A DNA stretch of 38,169 nucleotides from contig BFEA01000025.1 in assembly GCA_003427395.1 (NCBI GenBank), positions 3,389,672-3,427,840 on the forward strand. The letters run 5' to 3'. Origin of the DNA: Chara braunii. Taxonomy: Eukaryota; Streptophyta; Charophyceae; Charales; Characeae. The notes under the pieces are model-generated. The model worked only from the letters and a program-made list of their open reading frames with translations, made no database searches and had not been told where the DNA came from. Of this stretch, positions 12,501 to 20,670 are shown piece by piece; the first letter of the stretch is position 1; each line of letters starts with the position of its first letter. Both the position numbers and the translations under genes were made by a program.

Positions 12501-15500
12501 GCGCAGACATCACACCTCTCAACAACCTATGGATCTGAAACGAGGTTCCTTCTAGCCCCAACAAAGCCATATAAGTCCTTCATGAGCAACCTTATGCATA
12601 ATGTCCATCACGGCCTTCTCCACAACGTCCACCTCTGTCGCTAGAAACGCCACCACCATCACTAGGCATACCCGGTCAAAATGGAACCACACGAACTTTC
12701 CTGCAATGGAACCACACAAACTTTCCTGCAATGGAATTGATGTCTGGGTAACGGGCAGTAGAGGCATGGGCAAGCAGCAACCGAGGAGGCGTGGGCACCG
12801 AGCAATAGAGTCAACAACAGCTGGGTTTGTCAGTTGAGAATGGACAAACGGTGGTGACAAATGATCTGATCTTCCACGGGATGGGGAAAAGGGGGAAGGG
12901 GCAAAAAAAAGGTACACGCTGAGGTGAGGATTGCTCCACTCCGTGAACAAGCAGAACAAACAGCTTGTGGTCGTAGGTCTTCTACATCCACAAGTGTGAC
13001 GATATACAGAGGTGCAACTGTAGTGCAGTGGAATGCAGTCCTCTCCCCTATCACTGCTTTACACTCTAATCTATATCAGCCCTTTCTGCTTCTTACGATT
13101 TTGCGTGTTTATGTCCCTCTTTTCAGTCTGTTCAGGGTGCAATTCAAATCTACCGTCTTCACCCGAATAGAACGCCCCAGTCGTTGTAGCTGTATTTGGT
13201 GCAGTTCACAGTCCCGATGCAGCGATAATGATCACACGTTCTATTCGGGTGAAGACTCACAGAAGTTTTTTTACTGCGGCTTACATTTTTGTTTTTTTCC
13301 TTCTAACTTTTCTGTCTGTTCAGAGTGCCGTTCAAACCTAGGTCCGGTTTTCACTCAGAGAAATTTTCGCTGTTGGGCAATATTTCACTCACCCGCAGCG
13401 CTTGTCCCGTCTTCCTTCCAATAGGACACACGGTCATTATCGCTGCGCGTAGACTGAAATTTGCCCCAAATACATACAGCAATAATGACTGCGCATTATA
13501 TTCGGGGGAAGACGGGCAGTAGGTACCGTGTCTTCCCCGCCAGAGTGTCAGTAGGTAGAAAACCAGGCGCGGCAACAATACTGTGGCCCCCTGAGGACAC
13601 TACCACCTCTCACTCTACAAATTTATTATTTCATTTTAATTTCGGATTAATTTGGATGTGTACTTTATTCTCATTTCTTCCCAACATGGACCGTTTGTTT
13701 CAAAATGATTTTGAAGATGGTACACTCGAATTGTTTTGAAACATAGCCAATTGACAAGGTAGAGAAGCAAGGCTGTTTCTCTACCTTGTCGATTGGCTAT
13801 GGTTTCAAATTGTTTAAGCGGACCAACGAACCATAGCCAATCGACAAGGTAGAGAAACAGCCAAGCATCACCGTCCAACACCGTCCGACGGCACCACACA
13901 TTCGCTCTATATAGTAGTTACTCTATAGGGAAAGGTAGAGAGGGAGAGGAGGGCAGACCAAATGAGAGATGATGAGACATCGACCTGAATCACGACATCG
14001 GATGAGTCGATAACTTTGTAGAGCTCTCCCCAGATCCGCTTGCTTTGGCCTTTACTAAACATGCTATCCCTGACTTCTGCCCTCACGCCATCACCGTCTT
14101 CCACTAAGGTTCCTGGGTCCCTCATACCCGCATCCAGCTTCTCATTGTAAACATCTGAACAACACAAAAAAAAAAAAAAACGACGTTGCGCAAACAGAAA
14201 CGGAGATTCGTTTTTTTTGTTAAATCAACATAGAACTTCTGGTATCCAGCAACTTCAAAACCATGAGGAAACAAAAAAAAAAGAATTGTGAAATTTTTTT
14301 TCAACAAAAAGGAAAAGAACAGAAGGAATTAATGATATAAATAAACCATAGATGCAAAAATAAATCATAGATGCAAAAAATAAATCATAGATGCACCTGC
14401 CTGTGGCTGCATGGTACATATGTGATGACAACTGATTCAACAGGTCAAGAGTTCAAATCCTGATTGATGTTGATGTATGCAATAATAATGCTAGGGACTG
14501 TAAACATCTGAGCAGCACAAAGTTGAACAAAGAGAGAGAGAGAGTTTTGACTCTTTTCGAGTAATCAGCTAAACTCAAGAATTGGGAGAAATCTCAGAAA
14601 TGAGAAATGTTTCGGCCTCGACGGAAAGAAGCATGGAGTGTGTCAGGGCATGCTTGCACTAGGACATTTTCGACTCAGCTTTGGACGCGATTGCAGCCAG
14701 GTGCATCCACATCCAACCGTAATTGCGGTCAGATACATTCAGAAAAAGTGCTAGTGTCTGTATGTATTCTTTGTTCTAGTTGCCAATGGACAGCAACCAG
14801 ACTTGCACTCCCCCGGATCGTGAACATGGAGCCAGGACAATACTGGGACTTTTCTGGCTCAGCTCAAGACGTGAATGCAGCCAGATCCATCAACATCCAT
14901 CCGTACATGCGGTCAGATACATTGACAAAAGTGTTAGTGTGTGTATGGCCTAGCTGCCAGTGGACAGCAACCAACTCAGCTCTGGACGTGATTGCAGCCA
15001 GATGTATCGAGATCCAGCTGTGAATGCGGTCAGATACATTGAGAAAAGTGCTAGTGTGTGTGACCTAGTTGCCAGTGGACAGCAACCAGACTTACACTGG
15101 TTGAGTACGACGACAGACACCTCCCGAGGCCGAGCATCCACCCTCTACCACAACATGAACCCTTTATGAGTAAAAAAAAAAAAAAAAAAAAAGAAGAAGA
15201 AGAAGAAGAAGAAGAAGAAGAAGATTCAAGAATTGTGAAACCAGCTTTTCACGTTGCAGACATCTGAGCACCGTAAGGCAGAACAACCGGAGATTCGTTA
15301 TTTATTTTTTCTGAAACAGAGATTTTTGAGTAGCCAGTGACTTTAGAATTGCTGAGAAAATTAAATATAATTTTATTTCAATCTCTCTTTTCTGTTTGTT
15401 TGTTTTTTTGTAAACAAGTGGACGGTGGCAGGTCCCTATGTTATGAACTTGGTTGTCTGACGATTTCTACCGCCACTCACACACAGACAGTCTCATACAC

Positions 15501-16672
15501 GCCCATACATGCATAAGAGAAGGAGGAGAGGAGACAGATCCAGACTGTACACAGATCAAAATAGGCAGCGGAATACAGCTATGCACAGGTGGGGAGAAGA
15601 CACACAGTGTTCCTCACTCTCTGACAGTACTCCCAACAACCAATCACAAGAAGAAACCTGCGAGGATAGCAATTGGAATTCACACTGATGATGAGGCAAT
15701 TAAAACCAGATATCGTTACAGAGTTTGTTCCAGTATCTCGCCACACTCAGAACCCCACACCCCACTCTCTACCCTACACCCAGTTAGTAGCGCCAAACCG
15801 AAACAGCCTCCCAGAGGCCAGCGCCAACCACCCAGATGAAGAACAGATCCTGCGATGGAGTCTTCAGTGCCGATGGACAACTCTGACGAAGAAACAGGCA
15901 GCTATGGCTGCCGCCACCCACGAATACTCAGTGAAGAGCCTCGATATAGCCTGGCCTGGCGCAGATACCCCCAGGGGTAGATGCGCTGAGGATACCCCAG
16001 CTCCGACAACCTTCAGAAGGCCGGCTATGGCTGCCGTCCTAGGCAAGGGTCTCAGGATGCCGCCTGTAAACAATTGCCACCGCCAACTTGCTTGGCTTCT
16101 CCAAACGCTGCTTCATGAGAATGAACAGCCAAAAGTCCCGAACTGATTTTCCTAATCTATTAATAGACCTACTCTACCCTAGCCTAGACCTAAACCCGAC
16201 TGACTGGACCGACCGGTACCGTTCGAGTTTCGGCCTCTCGGCCTCTCCCTACCCGGCTATAGGCTATAGGACCGTCTATCGGCATAGGCCTTTCAGGCCT
16301 GTCCGTCCTAGGGGTAGCCCGGGTCTGCTATACGCAGTAGGGGTAGCGGTAGGAAATTCAGGTTAGTGATGGGCTTATATTTCCCATATTTGCAGATATG
16401 TCCCTAACGAATTTTCCGTACAGGTAGGTCTCTCGGTTAGCCCTCAGCCAAACAAAATGACGAATCTACCCTGCCGCTGGTACTGTACAGCCTCGCAGTC
16501 AGTCTCGGCAGTTGAAATCAGCAAGTCATTGCACCTATTATACTCCAACAACCCCACACAAGCAAACAAATAGCAGACTTTGTTTCATTTCGATCTCACT
16601 GAAGCTTGTTCCTTTTTTTTTTTGTTCTTCTTTTTTCCAAGTTCGTTCAGGTTTTAACCCAGTTGAAAGCCC

Positions 16673-16708
<36 letters not shown>

Positions 16709-18681
16709 GCACTGGTTGAATTGGGTATGGTGGACTCGGGCAAGAGAAGAGAGAAGAGAGAGAGAGAGAGTAGGAAGGAAGGAAAGAGGGGGGGGGAGGG
16801 GGGGGGGAGGAGATGGATCACCTCCAATTGAAGTTGCTTTGGTCACAAGGGCTTCATAATCTTCCACTGCAAGCTTAGGCCGCTTGCGCTGTTTCTTCGG
16901 GCCAAAAACATCAGAAAATTTCTCCGTCTCCAGCAGGTGCACCCGTGCTTGCTATTAAAAGAACGGTTATTAAGAAAAAAAAAAAAAAAAAAGACAATCA
17001 AATTGACGAAAAATAAAATGTCAGACAAAACGCCAACATCGGAAATCCATTTATCTTGTTTATTCGAAATCACACAGTGCGATACAGTGGAATGAACCTG
17101 TGCCTGTGCATGTCCATATACACTATACCGTGTGTGCAAAGGTACAGCGCAACGCAAGGGAGGAACGGAAGGGAGGGAGGGTGGGAGGGTGGGAGAGAGA
17201 GAGGAAAGAAGAAGAAAACGAGGGTTTCCATGCAGTAAACAAGTACCCAAATAAAAAACCACATAAATAAACAATTAATTAGTTGATTAATTAATTAACA
17301 ATAACAATAAATAAATGCGTAAGCAGAGGTCTCCAACCACTGAATATTACCACGAAGTTCAGTAGGATACAGAAAATGACACTAACATAAAAAAAATTCA
17401 CTCTCTGGCGTTGCCCCAGTCCTTCACCAGAACGAATGGCACACGATTTATACAAAGAAAGACCGCAGGGAGGGGGGACAGAGGGGGCCAGGGAAGAGAG
17501 AGGAGGAGGGGGGGGAGGGGGGGGAGGGGGGGGGGAGGGAGGGGGGAGTGCTGTACCTGCCTGACGGGGTTTTCTGTTGCTGCTTGTGCACCCTTGTTAG
17601 GGTTAGGGAGTTTTTAACATTACCTAAGGAGGGCCCTTTGCCGTGACCTCAGGGAGTTTCCAAGGATGAAAAGGGTTGTCAGCGTGGAAGGGGCTTCTGA
17701 CAGTCCGTAAGNNNNNNNNNNNNNNNNNNNNNNNNNNNNNNNNNNNNNNNNNNNNNNNNNNNNNNNNNNNNNNNNNNNNNNNNNNNNNNNNNNNNNNNNN
17801 NNNNNNNNNNNNNNNNNNNNNNNNNNNNNNNNNNNNNNNNNNNNNNNNNNNNNNNNNNNNNNNNNNNNNNNNNNNNNNNNNNNNNNNNNNNNNNNNNNNN
17901 NNNNNNNNNNNNNNNNNNNNNNNNNNNNNNNNNNNNNNNNNNNNNNNNNNNNNNNNNNNNNNNNNNNNNNNNNNNNNNNNNNNNNNNNNNNNNNNNNNNN
18001 NNNNNNNNNNNNNNNNNNNNNNNNNNNNNNNNNNNNNNNNNNNNNNNNNNNNNNNNNNNNNNNNNNNNNNNNNNNNNNNNNNNNNNNNNNNNNNNNNNNN
18101 NNNNNNNNNNNNNNNNNNNNNNNNNNNNNNNNNNNNNNNNNNNNNNNNNNNNNNNNNNNNNNNNNNNNNNNNNNNNNNNNNNNNNNNNNNNNNNNNNNNN
18201 NNNNNNNNNNNNNNNNNNNNNNNNNNNNNNNNNNNNNNNNNNNNNNNNNNNNNNNNNNNNNNNNNNNNNNNNNNNNNNNNNNNNNNNNNNNNNNNNNNNN
18301 NNNNNNNNNNNNNNNNNNNNNNNNNNNNNNNNNNNNNNNNNNNNNNNNNNNNNNNNNNNNNNNNNNNNNNNNNNNNNNNNNNNNNNNNNNNNNNNNNNNN
18401 NNNNNNNNNNNNNNNNNNNNNNNNNNNNNNNNNNNNNNNNNNNNNNNNNNNNNNNNNNNNNNNNNNNNNNNNNNNNNNNNNNNNNNNNNNNNNNNNNNNN
18501 NNNNNNNNNNNNNNNNNNNNNNNNNNNNNNNNNNNNNNNNNNNNNNNNNNNNNNNNNNNNNNNNNNNNNNNNNNNNNNNNNNNNNNNNNNNNNNNNNNNN
18601 NNNNNNNNNNNNNNNNNNNNNNNNNNNNNNNNNNNNNNNNNNNNNNNNNNNNNNNNNNNNNNNNNTATACACATCTAGATG

Positions 18682-18738
<57 letters not shown>

Positions 18739-20593
18739 GCACACATATGTCATCCTTTCCGCATGCTTGCTCGCTTATCTATCTGACGTGATGATGACTG
18801 TGGATGTTGATAACGACATTGACGAAGGTGATGATTACAAGCATGAAAACTCGTGAAGGTCATGGTGATGATGACAATCGTGAAGATGGCATGTTCATAG
18901 CCACGTATCACAAGATCATACAGTACTAACAATCAAATACTGAACGGTTGGTTACACATTGCTGATTACCTTCCTAATTGGTGGTCACATGAATTGCTGA
19001 TTACATTCCTAATTGGTGGTCACATGAATGAATGATCCGTGGTAACTTTTTTGAGTTTTTCCCCCTCCCTCCCTTGGGAGGTTTTCAACACTTGTTCGCT
19101 TAAAGAATACCAACCACGTGCTGCTCACAAAAAAAAAGGACTACCTTCTTCTCCCGAATACAACGTAATATGGTCATTACAGCTGTATTTGGGGTATCTT
19201 TCATGTCTAAATACAGCTATACTGACCATATTACGTTGTATTCGGGGGACGAAGGTAGCAGTCTACCAGTAATTAATATTATCACATCAGTACTCCAGTA
19301 TTCGATTATTTCAGAGCACTCGGTTTGTCTGTCGGCCAATCGGTCGGGGGACGAAGGTAGCAGTCTACCAGTAATTAATATTATCACATCAGTACTCCAG
19401 TATTCGATTATTTCAGAGCACTCGGTTTGTCNCAATCGGTCGGGGGACGAAGGTAGCAGTCTACCAGTAATTAATATTATCACATCAGTACTCCAGTATT
19501 CGATTATTTCAGAGCACTCGGTTTGTCGGTCGGCCAATCGGTCAATCGGTCAATCGGTCGGTCGGTCGGTCGGTCGGTCGATTGTCGGTGGGTCGTTTGA
19601 TTTGTCGGTCGGTCGATCGGTCGGTCGGTCGTTCCATTGTCGGTCGGTCGATCGGTCAATCGGTCGGTCCATCGTTCGATTGTCGGTCGGTCGTTTGATT
19701 TGTCGGTCGGTCGTTTGATTGTCGGTTGGTCGATCGGCCGGTCGGTTGTTCGATTGCTACGCCCTCGCTCCGAAGGGTTTAAGGACAGCAGCCGCCGGCT
19801 TCACCTTTTGGAGAAAGTGGTGACCTGACCTGACCTGACCTGACCTGACCTGACCTTTGAGAGATCAAAAGGGCAGAGAATTTAGAACTGAGGAAGCGCT
19901 CGCTCGCACATTTATTCTGCGGCTAATTGCTCACAATCTCTGTCAGAACAATCATCAGCAAAAAATAATAATAGTATTAAAAAAATAGCAACCGTCTTCT
20001 GGCAATGACCTTCGTCAGCCAATAGATCGACGATGGCGTTGCCTTTTCCTTCGCCGCTATTTCCTCTTTTGCTATGTCCGCAGTACGGTCACTGAACCTT
20101 ATCTTTTTGACTCTAATCAAAACTCGCAAACGTAGGGATGAGGGAGGGGGAGGGGGAGGGGGTGGGCCGCGGAGGGGGGATGGAACGGGAGTGGGGGGCA
20201 CGAGGATTCAATCCGTTCCCCCCATCTACCCACCCATCCATCCATCGATCGATCGGTGCGTCGATCCTTTCTATCCTCTTCCAATTTTTCACATGTCACG
20301 TACTCATCCCGCCAACGTTTTTTTTTTTTTTTTTTTTTTTTTTTTTCAAGCCTCGAATCGTGATTAACGGTAATACTGTATGTAATCACCCAATTGCAAG
20401 AGAGATCCTCTTTCACGCATTTTTTTGTGTCACACTTGTCACCAAAGCTTTTAGGCTCTCGTGCTTCCCGATTCTTTGCTGCCTCCATTTGCACCTTCAC
20501 CTTTCCGACCAATCCACCTCGCGGAGAAGCATGGGATCAGGATGGCAGATCGATTGCCGCATAATCTCCGTAACCCCCTGAGGTAGTTTTTAC

Positions 20594-20670
<77 letters not shown>

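Noticed and set aside
12500-12560. Minus-strand SARDGRAS, resembling the DARDP signature of NOG2
   Set aside because: The genuine [11 protein letters not shown] exon is at 11248-11349 with proper splice sites and phase; this match is chance.
15453-16146. Plus-strand open frames of 128 and 157 codons as a nested gene
   Set aside because: They overlap in different frames, lack recognisable domains and lie within intron 3; they are kept only as an unassigned region.
17593-17612. TTAGGGTTAGGGA, a telomere-like phrase (also GGGTTAGGG near 28258)
   Set aside because: There are only one or two units; it is too short to mean an interstitial telomere.
17620-18753. Very long open frames on both strands across 17.6-18.8 kb
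   Set aside because: They exist only because the run of N is read through; flanking residues are microsatellite or unassigned sequence and do not match NOG2.
19244-19543. Evenly spaced repeats considered as a CRISPR-like array
   Set aside because: Units are head-to-tail copies with no distinct spacers, in a eukaryotic intron; it is a tandem duplication.
19977-20201. Minus-strand frame containing [20 protein letters not shown], considered as the missing NOG2 exon or another gene
   Set aside because: It does not match the expected NOG2 segment, has no clear flanking splice sites in the needed phase, and resembles no family I recognise.
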